A DNA stretch of 64,000 bases, taken from the NCBI GenBank assembly GCA_036504215.1, contig DASXVO010000052.1:1-64000 (forward strand), in the 5' to 3' direction. The translations under genes and the position numbers were made by a program. Shown piece after piece: positions 5,927 to 16,182 of this stretch. The stretch's first letter is position 1. Every line of letters begins with the position of its first letter. Below the pieces are notes generated by a model. It ran no database searches, was not told where the DNA came from, and saw only the letters and a list, made by a program, of their open reading frames with translations. This DNA comes from Vicinamibacterales bacterium (GTDB lineage: Bacteria > Acidobacteriota > Vicinamibacteria > Vicinamibacterales > Fen-181).

Positions 5927-7762
5927 CTACTTCGCCGGCCGCGCCAGGCCGTGGCCGACGGGGAACAGCCCCGGCATCGCGATCGGGAGCTTGCCGCCAA
6001 TCGCAATCTCGCCCGCCAGCGCGCGCACCGCCGCCGTCTCCATCGCGTCGGAGAACTCGTAGGTCAGAAGCTGCGCCGGGAGCTTCTGCAGGGCCATCGC
6101 GGTGTACGGGTTGCCGAAGATCACGGTCACGAACGGCTTCTGCTGATCGTTCGCCACCGACTCCAGAAGCGACACGGCCTGCTGCGACAGGTCCATCCGC
6201 CCGCTGTAGGACGCGATGCGCACGAACACTGACGCGACGACCGCGTCAGCCTGCTTCGCCAGCACCCGCACCATGTCGAGTTCGGACGCCGTCGTGTGGT
6301 CGGAGATTTCCACGGCGGTGACGTTCGGCCACCGCTGCTTGAGCGCCGGGATGAACGCGCGGCTCGGCACACCCTCGCGCCAGCCGCTCGGGTAGTCCAC
6401 GATCGACAGGTACAGGATCCGCGCGTCCTTCGCGGCCTTGAGCGGCACCTGGCCCCGGTCGTCCTTCACCAGCGTCAGCGCTCGCTCGCAGATCTCCGCG
6501 TTCACGGCCTCGTGCGCGCGACCGCCGACCTTCGTCTCGACGCCCATCGGATCGACGGTCCGCGACTTGTGGAGCCCGATCCGCGCCTTCGCGCGCAGGA
6601 TCCGTTCGACCGACGCGTCCACCTGCGCCCGCCCGATCTCTCCCGACTCCACGGCCGCCTTGATCCCCTTGAACGCCGCATCATCGTCTGGCGAATGGAG
6701 GACGACATCGACGCCCGCCTTCACCGCCATCGCCGCCGCCCTGTCGTTGCCGAAGTTCCTGGAGATGGCCCACATCGACATCGAGTCGGTGTAGATCAGG
6801 CCGTCGAACTTCATCTCGCCGCGCAGCAGGCCGGTGAGGATCGGCCGGCTGAGCGTGGCCGGGATGCCCGGTTCCGGATCGAGCGCCGGCAGGATGATGT
6901 GCGTGGACATGAACGCGTCGATCCCCGCGTCGACGGCCGCCTTGAACGGCAGCAATTCGACCGCGTCGAGGTGCTCGCGCGGATGATCGATCTTCGCGAG
7001 CCCGATATGCGTGTCCACGCTGGTGTCGCCATGGCCCGGGAAGTGCTTCGCGGTGGCCAGCATGCCGCCGGCCTGGATGCCCTGCATGTACGCGACGCCC
7101 ATCTTCGCCACGAAAGCGGGGTCTTCGCCGAACGAACGGATGTTGATGATCGGATTGCGCGGGTTGTTGTTGACGTCGAACACCGGGTAGAAGTCCACGA
7201 GGACGCCCATCGCCCGGCCTTCGATCGCGGTCAACTGCCCGGCCTTGAAGGCGAGTCGAGGATCGCCGGTCGCACCGATCGCCATCGCCCGCGGCAGCCG
7301 CGTCGCGCCGTTCATGATGTAGCCTGCCCCACCCTCGAAATCCGCCGACGTCAGCAGCGGAATGGTCGAGGCCTGCTGGAGCCGGTTGAAGAACGTCGCC
7401 GCGGCGAGCGGTTCCCCCTTCCGGCCCACGCTGCCGCCGGCGTAGTTCGGATTGAGCAGCGCCGCCGGCATCGCCTCCCATCCGGCGAACACGTGAATGG
7501 CTCCCACGTGCAGGTCGCGCACCAGGTGCAGCTTGCGCTCGTAGGTGTCCGTGTCGGTGCTCGTGAACATCGCGTCGATCGACGGCGAGAGCAACTGGCC
7601 CACCTTCTCGTCGAGCGTCATCTTCTTGAGCGTGTCCTGCACCCATTTCTCGGACAGCTTGTCGAGCGGCGGCCTGGGCGGCGCGGCCGCCACGAGCAGG
7701 GCGGCCATGGAGAGGACGATGAGGACCGGTATGAGTGCGACGACGGATCGGCGGTGGTTCAT
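5927..7762 (-). CDS. Exported glycoside hydrolase family 3, NagZ-like beta-N-acetylhexosaminidase
   Basis: The 611 aa protein has a cleavable signal peptide (a basic start, then a hydrophobic stretch to about residue 27). The GH3 catalytic barrel shows DFEGGAGYIMNGATRLPRA and the NagZ-type loop KHFPGHGDTSVDTH, whose histidine assists catalysis. The probable nucleophile Asp is in LIYTDSMSMWAI. A C-terminal GH3 sandwich domain follows from about residue 400. Cytoplasmic NagZ of Gram-negatives is around 340 aa and lacks this extra domain. This is the longer exported form, likely acting on periplasmic peptidoglycan fragments or chitin-like sugars. The ATG at 7762 was chosen because it starts the signal peptide. 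Confidence 0.85.
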   Translation of the reverse strand: MNHRRSVVALIPVLIVLSMAALLVAAAPPRPPLDKLSEKWVQDTLKKMTLDEKVGQLLSPSIDAMFTSTDTDTYERKLHLVRDLHVGAIHVFAGWEAMPAALLNPNYAGGSVGRKGEPLAAATFFNRLQQASTIPLLTSADFEGGAGYIMNGATRLPRAMAIGATGDPRLAFKAGQLTAIEGRAMGVLVDFYPVFDVNNNPRNPIINIRSFGEDPAFVAKMGVAYMQGIQAGGMLATAKHFPGHGDTSVDTHIGLAKIDHPREHLDAVELLPFKAAVDAGIDAFMSTHIILPALDPEPGIPATLSRPILTGLLRGEMKFDGLIYTDSMSMWAISRNFGNDRAAAMAVKAGVDVVLHSPDDDAAFKGIKAAVESGEIGRAQVDASVERILRAKARIGLHKSRTVDPMGVETKVGGRAHEAVNAEICERALTLVKDDRGQVPLKAAKDARILYLSIVDYPSGWREGVPSRAFIPALKQRWPNVTAVEISDHTTASELDMVRVLAKQADAVVASVFVRIASYSGRMDLSQQAVSLLESVANDQQKPFVTVIFGNPYTAMALQKLPAQLLTYEFSDAMETAAVRALAGEIAIGGKLPIAMPGLFPVGHGLARPAK

Positions 7763-7850
7763 GGGCAGCAATCGTAATACCGAGCCGATGCGCGTGGGAA
7801 GTGGAACGTCTCGGACGCCGCCGGCGGGAGCCCCGGGGCGAAGTTCCGGG

Positions 7851-9074
7851 TCACGCGCCGCCGGCCCGCGCGGTGATGCGCGCGCCGTCGCCGAGGCTGT
7901 CGGGTGGATAGACGACGACACGGTCGCCGGGCCGGAGGCCGGAGAGGATCTCGGCCGAGGTCCCGTTCCGCTGGCCCACGGTCACCGACCGGATGCGGGC
8001 GAGCCCGCCGGCATCGACGTACACGGCCCACCCCTCGGCGCGGCGAAACAGGCTGCTCGTCGGCGCAAGCACGACGTCGGGCCGCTCCCACACGACGACG
8101 CGCGCCTCCACCCGGTAGCCGTCTCCGAGCGCCTGCGACGCGGCGCGGGGATCCTCGAGGTCGATCACCACGAGCACGCGCTGCTCCTCCACGCCGAGCG
8201 CCGAGACCTTCACGAAAGCCGAGGGCTCGACGCGCCCCACGATCGCCCGGAGCGGTTCGCTGCCGCCCCACTGGTCGATGAGCGCCGACATCCGCGGCTT
8301 GATCCTCACCGCGTCGGTGGACAGGAAGTCGGCGATCACCTCGATGGCCGCGGTGTCACCCACCTCGACGAGGGGCGCGCCCTGCGCCACCACCGCCTCG
8401 CTCTCCTGCAGCCTCGACAAGACGACGCCGTCGATTGGCGATCGAAGCGTGAGCACCGGCCGGCCGCCGGCGGCAGACCCGCCCGGTCCGCCGGACTCGA
8501 CGAGCACGGCGCGCGCGGCCTCCACCTCGTGCTCGGCCGCCTCGACCCCCGCGTCGGCCGCTTCGAGCGCCCGCTGGCTGGCGGCCGAAGCCGCGTCCAC
8601 GGTCTGCCTCGCCTCGACGGTCATCAGTCCGAACTCGGCGAGACTCTTCGCGCGGTTGCGCTCGACGGCCGCGTGCTCGCTCTGCACACGGGCCTGCTCC
8701 CGCTGCGCACGCGCCTGCTGCAGCACGGCCCCGGCCTCGCTCACCCTCGCCTCGGCCCCGGCCCGGCTTCGTGCGTCGAGCAGCGGGGGCGCGCCGGGCA
8801 GGAACGTGGCGATCACGGTCCGGTTCGCGACGACGCGATCCCCCGGGCGCAACTCGATCCGCCGGACGCGCCCCGCCACTGGCGCCGACACCACGTAGCG
8901 GTCCCGCACGCGGGTCTTGCCCTCGTGGTCCAGCGTCACCGTCAGCCGACCGCGGGTCACCGCCGCGAAGTCCACCGGGACGGCCCGCGGCATCATCGCC
9001 ACCGCGAGCGCGCCCACGATCACCGCGCCGATGACTCCCCAGAACGCCACACGCCGCCTCGTTGCCGTCTTCAT
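7851..9074 (-). CDS. Membrane fusion (periplasmic adaptor) protein of an ABC efflux system
   Basis: The 407 aa HlyD/MacA-type adaptor has one N-terminal membrane anchor (about residues 10-27). A split biotinyl-lipoyl domain has halves SAPVAGRVRRIELRPGD and TLRSPIDGVVLSRLQ, with a long Gln/Ala/Glu-rich coiled coil between them (about 100-200). Beta-barrel and membrane-proximal domains follow. It would link the inner-membrane FtsX-type permease to an outer-membrane channel. It is the last gene of a TetR-ATPase-permease-adaptor operon. No outer-membrane TolC gene is next to it. Confidence 0.85.
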   Translation of the reverse strand: MKTATRRRVAFWGVIGAVIVGALAVAMMPRAVPVDFAAVTRGRLTVTLDHEGKTRVRDRYVVSAPVAGRVRRIELRPGDRVVANRTVIATFLPGAPPLLDARSRAGAEARVSEAGAVLQQARAQREQARVQSEHAAVERNRAKSLAEFGLMTVEARQTVDAASAASQRALEAADAGVEAAEHEVEAARAVLVESGGPGGSAAGGRPVLTLRSPIDGVVLSRLQESEAVVAQGAPLVEVGDTAAIEVIADFLSTDAVRIKPRMSALIDQWGGSEPLRAIVGRVEPSAFVKVSALGVEEQRVLVVIDLEDPRAASQALGDGYRVEARVVVWERPDVVLAPTSSLFRRAEGWAVYVDAGGLARIRSVTVGQRNGTSAEILSGLRPGDRVVVYPPDSLGDGARITARAGGA

Positions 9075-9173
9075 GGGAACCCCGCTCCACGTTCTCCGAT
9101 GCCCGCGCTGCGTTCTCTTCGTTCCGTGCTCAGTTGCGATTCCGCGTGACGGCCGCCGACGTCCGGCGGCGCA

Positions 9174-11578
9174 TCACTCGCGGGTCTTCAGGACCTCGAC
9201 CAGGTCCAACCGGTCGAGTTGCCGGCGTACGACCAGCGCCGAGATCGCGGTCGCCGTCAGGATCGTCGTCCCGGCGAGCGCATAGGTGCCGGGCCCGACG
9301 ACGAGCGGCATGCGCCACATCTCCGTGTCCATCGCCTTCACGAGCGCAGCGGCCATCCCGTACCCCGTGAGCAGCCCCAGCGGCACAGCCGCCAGCGACA
9401 CCAGCGCCAGCTCGCCGAGCAGGATGTACGACACCTCGGCGCGCGTGAACCCGATGACGCGCAGCGTGGCCAGCTCGCGGCTCCGCTCCGACAGCGAGAT
9501 GCGCACCGTGTTGTAGACGACGCCGAAGGCGATGATGCTCGCGAACAGGACGTAGACCACCTGGACCTTGCGCATCATGTCGGCCAGCGTGGCCTGGAAG
9601 CTGTCGATCGCCGCCCGCTTCAGCATCACGCCGGCCACGCGCGGCGTCGCCTTCAGCCGGCGGTAGAGCGCCGCGGCCTCGCGCCGGTCGACCTGCAGGT
9701 ACGCCCCTGACACGGTTCCGTCCTCCCGCATCAGCCGGTGGAGGGCGTCGAGCGACATGTAGGCGTTGGTGCCCATGTATTCCTCGACGAGATCCGTCAC
9801 TGGCACCTGCCGGATGGCACGCGGCCCTTCGAGCAGCTCGATCGCCACGGGGTCACCGCGTGAAACGCCCAGCAACTCGGCGAGCTTCGCCGACAGCACC
9901 AGGCCGTCCGCCGGCAGCTCCGTCGGGCCGCGCGACGCGTCCACGACGCGATTGAGCCGGCCGCCCGACAGCACGCCCAGCACCGCCACGTTGCGCGTCC
10001 GCGGGCCCGACTGCAGGCGCGCCGCCACGGCGCGGAACGGCTCGGCGTCCATGACGCCTGGCAGGCGGCCGAACTCGTCGGTCGCGCCGGCCGACGTGGG
10101 CTCGACGAGCGTCACCATCACGTCGTACCGCTGCGCGACGTCGAACTGCGTCCGCATCATCACGTCCACCGCGTCCATCGAGAAGTTGCCGACGACGAGC
10201 AGCGACCCGGCCAGCGCGATGCCGACCACCGAGGCGGCCACGCGGGCCGGGTGGCGCTGCAGCGTGCGGAGGATGATCCGCGCCGGCTGCGACAGCAGCC
10301 GTTTCGCCCCCGCGCGTTCGGCCCAGCTCTCGGAGAACCGCGCCGGCGGCTCCGGCCGCATCGCCTCGGCCGGAGGCAGGCGGACGGCGCGGCGCACCGC
10401 GGCGACGGCACCCGCCACGGCCGCGACGACGGCGATGACCCCGCCCGCCACCGCGACCTGCGTGTTCAACCGGTAGAGCAACACCGGGAAGTGGAAGAAC
10501 TGCGTGTAGATCCGCGTCAGCGCCGAACCGAGCCACGCGCCCAGGGCGACGCCCCCAATCGCCCCGGCAACGGCCACGACGAGGCTCCACTTCACGTAGT
10601 GCGCGGCGATGGCAGCGTTCCCGTACCCGAGCGCCTTGATGGCCGCAATCTGCGCGCGCTGGACCGCAACGATGCGCGACAGCACGACGTTCAGCAGGAA
10701 GGCGGCGACGCCGAGGAAGATCACCGGCACGAGCGCGCCCGACACCTCGAGCTGGCTCAACTCGTTCGCCAGGTACCAGTGCGAGGGCTGGAGCGACCGC
10801 GGCACGGCGCCGACGCCGCCGTACGACGCGCCAATCAGCCGGTCGATCCGCGCCAAGACCTCGCGCTCCGGCGCGTGGTGCATCAGCTTCAAGACGACGT
10901 TGTTGAACGCGCCCTCCATCTGGAACGCGGACGCGAGGGCGCGCCGCTCCATCCACAGCACGGCGAAGCGCGATTCGTCCGGCAGCAGCTCGCCCGGGCG
11001 GATCGGGTAGATGTACTCCGGCGACAGCACGAGGCCGACGATCCGCAGCTCGCGGCGGCGTCCGTTGATCACCGCACCGATCGAGTCGCCCGGCCCGAGA
11101 TGGTGGGCCCGGGCAAACGACTCGATCGCGAGCACCTCATCCGGTCGGCCGGGCTCCAGGTATCGGCCCGATCGGAGAAAGACGTCGCACACCGCAGGGC
11201 GACGATCGGCCGGGATCGACGTGATGCGTGCCGTGGCGGGTTCCGTCATCCCTGGCACGTCGAGCGTGACGTCCACGACCACGCGCGTTTCCACCTGCGC
11301 GACGCCCGGGATCGCCTCGATCTCGGGGACGAGCGACAGCGGTGCCCGCGACAGCGAGACGAAGACGTCGGCAAACCGGTAGCGGTCGTAGTAGGTGCGG
11401 AGCGAGAGGTCGAGCGAGTCGAAAGTCGAGTACATCGACACGAAGATGGCGATGCCCGCCGAGATGACGAGCGCGATGGCCAGCGCCTGCCCACGCGACC
11501 CCCACACGTCGCGGAGCAGCTTCCGGTCGAGGGCGGTCAGCCCCCTCCGAACCGCCGGCGGACGCTCTCCTGCCCGCC

Positions 11579-11582
<4 letters not shown>
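9174..11582 (-). CDS. FtsX-like ABC transporter permease, MacB/LolC-type
   Basis: The 802 aa protein has one N-terminal transmembrane helix ([20 protein letters not shown], from about residue 33) and a large periplasmic domain. A FtsX core of three helices lies at about 270-390, followed by a second FtsX-type unit in the C-terminal half with the closing helices [20 protein letters not shown] and after. The duplicated FtsX arrangement is that of mechanotransmission exporters. The GTG start overlaps the ATPase stop (GTGA), so translation is coupled. The substrate is unknown; macrolides, lipoproteins and peptides are all possible. Confidence 0.85.
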
Positions 11583-12279
<697 letters not shown>

Positions 12280-12283
<4 letters not shown>

Positions 12284-12924
12284 GGCCGTATCTCCGGCCT
12301 GGTGCCGGACGGTGCCACGATCCGGCGCCAGAGGTCCACGGTGCGCTCGCTGGCGGCCTCGCGCTCGCGCTGGGCGAGCACCTCCCAGTTGGCGAGCAGC
12401 CAGCGGTCGGCCGCCTGGTCGGCCGTCGTCACGACGTCGAGCAGGAGGTCGAGCGAGAGGTCGGTGCGCACGATGCCGAGGGCCTGACCGCGCGCGAGGA
12501 GCGTGCGCGCCCAGGTATGGCCGCGTGCGATCTGTTCGGCGATCGCAGGGTCGATCCCCGTGCCCCGCTCGGGCTGGAGCAGGAGCCTGGCCACGCCGGC
12601 CAGCCACGGCTTCTCGCCGAACTGGGCGTGACTGCGCTGCAGCAGCCGGCGGACGGCCGGCCAGAACGTCTGCTCGTCGAGCGCGGCGACATTTACGTCG
12701 CCGAGGGCGACGGTGGTCTCCCAGATCATCTCGATGACGGCGGCGAACAGGTCGGCCTTCGAGTCGAAGTAGTAGTAGAAGACCCCCTTGTTCAGGCCGA
12801 GGGCTGTGATGATGTGGTTGAGCGAGGCGTGGGAGTAGCCGTGCGCGGCAAACTCCTCGGCGGCGCGCTCGAGGATTTCGAGCTGGCGGTCGGACGGGAG
12901 CTTCGAGAAGCGTGGACGGGGCAT
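12280..12924 (-). CDS. TetR/AcrR-family repressor of the efflux operon
   Basis: The 214 aa product has a TetR HTH at residues about 10-55 ([21 protein letters not shown], then [23 protein letters not shown]). A ligand-binding helical domain follows. It heads the operon and overlaps the ATPase start, so it very likely represses itself and the pump through the perfect palindrome 18 bp upstream of its ATG. The inducer is unknown. Confidence 0.9.
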
Positions 12925-12942
12925 GGGTGATGCCTCAGGACA

Positions 12943-12960
12943 TTAGACCGGCCGGTCTAA
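12943..12960. promoter_or_regulatory. Perfect 18 bp palindromic TetR-type operator
   Basis: TTAGACCGGCCGGTCTAA is fully self-complementary and lies between the TetR gene and the divergent moaB. Its form matches TetR-family operators with TAGACCG half-sites. It sits 18 bp upstream of the repressor ATG, where binding would block the operon promoter. Confidence 0.85.
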
Positions 12961-13101
12961 CCAGATGGTAACCCAGCATCCGGGACCGGTGTCAAGAACG
13001 TTCGCCGGACTGCCCGGCCGCCTGTCTGCCTGTCCGCCTCCCCTCGTCCCGCCCCGGAACGGGTCGACCGGGCTCGCTCGGGACTTCGCAGGGCAAGCTG
13101 G

Positions 13102-13113
13102 TATGATTTCCCT
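13102..13113 (+). promoter_or_regulatory. Extended -10 element giving a nearly leaderless moaB transcript
   Basis: TGG precedes TATGAT (13102-13107), an extended -10 motif. It ends only 6 nt before the moaB ATG, which would put transcription at about the A of the start codon. There is no Shine-Dalgarno sequence here. Confidence 0.5.
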
Positions 13114-13617
13114 ATGGGACATCTCGAGCACAAGGCGCAGTCGCCCGCCGTGGCGAACTGCTACATCCTGACGATCAGCGATACGCGGACGGAGGCGACC
13201 GACGCCAGCGGACGCGCGATCTTCGACCTGTTGTGGGCGGGCGGCCACCAGGTGGCGGGGCGGAAGATCGTACACGACGAGCCGGACCAGGTGCGCGCGG
13301 CGATCGAGGACCAACTCGCCAACCCGGGCGTGCAGGCGGTCATCACGACGGGCGGAACCGGCATCACCTCGCGCGACACGACCTTCGAGGCCATCGACGC
13401 GCTGCTCGAGAAGCGACTCGACGGCTTCGGCGAGTTGTTCCGGATGCTGAGCTTCCAGGAGATCGGATCGGCCGCCATGCTCAGCCGTGCGTGCGCGGGG
13501 CTGGCCAGGAAGAAGGTGATCATCTCGCTGCCCGGCTCCGAGAATGCCGTGCGACTGGCCATGACCAAGCTCGTCCTGCCGGAACTGGGCCACTTGGTGA
13601 GAGAAGCGTCGCGGTGA
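13114..13617 (+). CDS. moaB: Molybdopterin adenylyltransferase-family protein MoaB
   Basis: The 167 aa protein has the MoaB/Mog fold, with ITTGGTGITSRDTTFEAIDALLEK containing the TGGTG loop and conserved Asp. SRACAGLARKKVIISLPGSENAVRLAM near the C-terminus is also family-typical. The enzyme adenylylates molybdopterin before metal insertion. Its stop overlaps the start of moeA (TGATG), so the two sequential steps are translationally coupled. Confidence 0.92.
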   Translation: MGHLEHKAQSPAVANCYILTISDTRTEATDASGRAIFDLLWAGGHQVAGRKIVHDEPDQVRAAIEDQLANPGVQAVITTGGTGITSRDTTFEAIDALLEKRLDGFGELFRMLSFQEIGSAAMLSRACAGLARKKVIISLPGSENAVRLAMTKLVLPELGHLVREASR

Positions 13618-14840
13618 TGTCGAAGACTTCCATGCGACCGATTCGCGAGACGATTCCGCTCGAGGAGGCGCGCGCGCTGATGCGCCAGGCGGCCAGGCCG
13701 ATCACGCGGACCGAGCGCGTCCCGCTCGACGAAGCAGCAGGCCGGGTCGTCGCCCGCGAGATCGTGGCCGGCCAGGACGTGCCGCCGTTCGCCCGAGCGG
13801 CGATGGACGGGTTCGCGGTTCTCGCCGAGGACACCTTCGGCGCGGGGCAGTTCGACGCGAAGGTGCTGCGCGCGGTCGAGAAGGTCTATACGGGCCAGAT
13901 GCCGACGCGTGCCGTCTCGCCCGGCACGTGCATCGAGATCGCCACCGGCGCGCCGATGCCGGAGGGCGCGAACGCCGTCGTGATGGTCGAGGAGACCGAG
14001 AAGGACGAGTCGGGGCAGGTGCGCATCTTCAGCCCGGTCTACCCTGGGCAGAACGTCGGGCGCCAGGGCGCCGACATCCGCGCGGGGCAGACCATCCTCG
14101 CGCCCGGTGAGTACCTCACGTCGAGCCGCGTCGGCGCCATCGCCGCACTGGGCTTCGATTCGGTGGAGGTCTTCGCGCGGCCGCGCGTCGCGATCCTGTC
14201 GACGGGCAACGAGATCGTCCAACCGGGACGCCCGCTCGCGCCGGGCCAGATCTACGACATCAACCGTTTCACGCTCGGCGCCATCATCATCGAGCATGGC
14301 GCGGTGCCGGTGCCCCATCCGACCTCGGCCGACACGCTGGACGATCTCGACCACGCGCTCGACGCGTGTCTCTCCGAAGACCTCATCATCTTCTCCGGCG
14401 GCAGCTCGGTCGGCGAGCGCGACCTCATCCTCGATGCCATCGCGGCGCGGGGCGAGATCGTGTTCCACGGCATCGCGGTGAAACCCGGCAAGCCGACACT
14501 GTTCGGCCTCATCGACGGCACGCCGGTCCTCGGCATGCCCGGCTACCCGACGTCCTGCCTGTCGAACGGCTACATGCTGCTGGTTCCGGTGCTTCGCCGC
14601 CTGGCGCGCCTGCCCGATCAGGCCCCGCGCTCGCTGCGCCTGCCGCTCGGCCAGCGCGTCGTCTCGACGACGGGCCGCCACCAGTTCTATACCGTGCGCA
14701 TCGTGGACGGCCAGGCGATGCCCGCGTTCAAGGCATCGGGCGACATCACCAGCATGTCGCAGGCCGACGGCTACATCGAGATTCCCGCGCAGACGGATAT
14801 CGTAGAAAAGGGCGAGATGGTGGACGTCGTGCTCTTCTGA
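13617..14840 (+). CDS. moeA: Molybdopterin molybdotransferase MoeA
   Basis: The 407 aa product has the four-domain MoeA layout: FARAAMDGFAV near residue 60, the ATGAPMPEGANAVVMVE block, and the MoaB-like domain III with STGNEIVQPG and FSGGSSVGERDLI. GKPTLFG and VLGMPGYPTSCLS follow, then a C-terminal beta domain. It inserts molybdate into adenylylated molybdopterin. The ATG at 13617 overlaps the moaB stop. Confidence 0.94.
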   Translation: MSKTSMRPIRETIPLEEARALMRQAARPITRTERVPLDEAAGRVVAREIVAGQDVPPFARAAMDGFAVLAEDTFGAGQFDAKVLRAVEKVYTGQMPTRAVSPGTCIEIATGAPMPEGANAVVMVEETEKDESGQVRIFSPVYPGQNVGRQGADIRAGQTILAPGEYLTSSRVGAIAALGFDSVEVFARPRVAILSTGNEIVQPGRPLAPGQIYDINRFTLGAIIIEHGAVPVPHPTSADTLDDLDHALDACLSEDLIIFSGGSSVGERDLILDAIAARGEIVFHGIAVKPGKPTLFGLIDGTPVLGMPGYPTSCLSNGYMLLVPVLRRLARLPDQAPRSLRLPLGQRVVSTTGRHQFYTVRIVDGQAMPAFKASGDITSMSQADGYIEIPAQTDIVEKGEMVDVVLF

Positions 14841-14867
14841 ACCGGAAACCGACACGCATCTTCGACC

Positions 14868-15353
14868 ATGCCCCGTCATCCCACTCTCGTGCCCGGCACG
14901 CCCGCACCGCCGTTCTCGCTCCCGTCGCAGCACGGGACGATGAAGACGCTGGCCGACTACTGCATGCTCGGCTCGGTGCTGCTGGCGTTCCACCGGGGCA
15001 CCTGGTGACCGAACTGTCGCCGCCAGTTCGGTGAACTGGCACACCACTCCCTGGAATACCTGTCGCTCGGCGTGCAGGTTGCTGCCGTCGTTGCGCAGCG
15101 ATCCGCCAAGGTGAAGCGGTACATCGAGGACCACGGCCTGCCGTTCGACATCCTGGTGGACGACTCGCGCGACACGGTGAAGGCGTACGGCGTGTGGCAC
15201 CCGGTGGGATTCGATGCGTGGAACATCGCCCGACCGGCCCTCTTCCTGATCGACCGCGAGGGGGTCATCCGTTTCAGTTTCGTGGCGTCGTGGCAGACCG
15301 AATTCCCGACGCATGAGGAGATCGTGGAACAGATCGCGCTGTTGCTCTTGTAG
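14868..15353 (+). CDS. Selenocysteine-containing peroxiredoxin-like protein (in-frame UGA)
   Basis: A 161 aa AhpC/TSA-family thioredoxin-fold protein is encoded if UGA at 15006-15008 is read as selenocysteine, residue 47. Before the UGA the frame gives PAPPFSLPSQHG and LLAFHRGTW. After it the frame gives PNCRRQFGEL, the usual F(Y/H)RGxWCPxC active site with Sec in place of the first Cys. The rest (DDSRDTVKAYGVWH, RPALFLIDREGVIRF) is normal peroxiredoxin sequence. A perfect hairpin with a GG-starting loop follows 21 nt after the UGA. Reading TGA as stop would leave a 46-residue fragment and an orphan C-terminus starting at 15072. The gene starts 27 bp after moeA and precedes superoxide dismutase on the other strand, an antioxidant setting. 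Confidence 0.88.
15023..15039 (+). promoter_or_regulatory. Bacterial SECIS-like hairpin of the peroxiredoxin gene
   Basis: A perfect 7 bp stem (CCAGTTC / GAACTGG) encloses the 3 nt loop GGT. The loop begins 21 nt after the UGA and starts with two guanosines, matching the published pattern for bacterial SECIS elements: a stem of 4-14 bp, a G in the first two loop positions and 16-37 nt spacing. SelB with Sec-tRNA would bind here to recode the stop codon. Confidence 0.8.
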
Positions 15354-15463
15354 CGCGCGGCGAAACCGAAGCCGCAGAATGAGAATCCGGATGGTCTCGG
15401 CGTCCTCTGCGGCCTCGGTGTCTGGTTGTAACCCGCCTTTCCGCCTTCCCGTCTTTCCGTCCT
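15354..15463. repeat. Degenerate CACAGAG-type intergenic repeat
   Basis: Read on the minus strand, this gap contains a run of GACACCGAG, CCGCAGAGG and CGCCGAGAC units. It resembles the repeat inserted in btuD at 18943-19050. A pyrimidine-rich stretch follows and may contribute to convergent termination. Confidence 0.35.
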
Positions 15464-16063
15464 TTACTTGAGGCGGCTGGCCACGATGTCCCAGTTGAGC
15501 ACGTTCCACCAGGCGGCGACATAGTCTGCCCGGCGGTTCTGATACTTCAGGTAGTACGCGTGCTCCCACACGTCGAGGCCGAAGACCGGCCACTTCCCGT
15601 CCATCAGCGGGTTGTCCTGGTTCGCCGTGCTGTCGATCGAGAGCGTCCCGTCGGCCGCCTGGACCAGCCACGCCCAGCCGCTGCCAAAACGGCCCATCGC
15701 CGCCTTCGCAAACTGTTCCTTGAACGTGTCGAGGCTCCCGAACGCGCTGTTGATCCCGCCGAGGAGCGGGCCGCCCAGGCGACCGCCGCCCGGCTTCATG
15801 ATTTCCCAGAACATCGTGTGATTGACGTGGCCGCCGCCATTGTTGCGAACGGCGGTGCGGATGGCCTCAGGGACCGCGTTGAGGTGGCGCAGCAGGTCTT
15901 CGGCCGACTTCTGCTGCAGCTCGGGGTGTTTCTCCAGCGCGGCGTTCAGGTTGGTGACATACGCACCGTGATGCTTGTCGTGATGGATCCGCATCGTCTG
16001 TTCGTCGATGTGCGGTTCGAGCGCGGTATACGCGTACGGGAGTGGGGGCAATTCATGCGCCAC
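15464..16063 (-). CDS. sodA: Superoxide dismutase (Mn/Fe family)
   Basis: The 199 aa enzyme has all metal ligands: H27 (RIHHDKHH), H82 ([10 protein letters not shown]), and Asp and His in [15 protein letters not shown]. The ANQDNPL segment and FGSGWAWLV favour a manganese or cambialistic enzyme over a strict iron one. The protein has no signal peptide, so it is cytoplasmic. The GTG start at 16063 is supported by AAGGAGGA seven bases upstream. It is divergent from the cobalamin riboswitch. Confidence 0.93.
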   Translation of the reverse strand: MAHELPPLPYAYTALEPHIDEQTMRIHHDKHHGAYVTNLNAALEKHPELQQKSAEDLLRHLNAVPEAIRTAVRNNGGGHVNHTMFWEIMKPGGGRLGGPLLGGINSAFGSLDTFKEQFAKAAMGRFGSGWAWLVQAADGTLSIDSTANQDNPLMDGKWPVFGLDVWEHAYYLKYQNRRADYVAAWWNVLNWDIVASRLK

Positions 16064-16182
16064 GGGGGTTTCCTCCTTGGAGTGGCTGCGGTTGTGCTGT
16101 TGTGGATGGATCGATGGTACCAAGTGGAGAACGGAAGAGCAAGACATCGTCTCACCCGAGCTTCGAGTCCGGGGCCGCGTGT

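Noticed and set aside
15072-15353. Separate 93-residue protein
   Set aside because: It is the C-terminal part of the peroxiredoxin-like frame; the in-frame UGA and SECIS-like hairpin explain the upstream break better than a separate gene does.
13161-15671. Long open frame antisense to moaB, moeA and the peroxiredoxin-like gene
   Set aside because: It is Arg/Asp/His-rich with no recognisable domain and lies opposite strongly conserved genes; long antisense frames are expected at this GC content.
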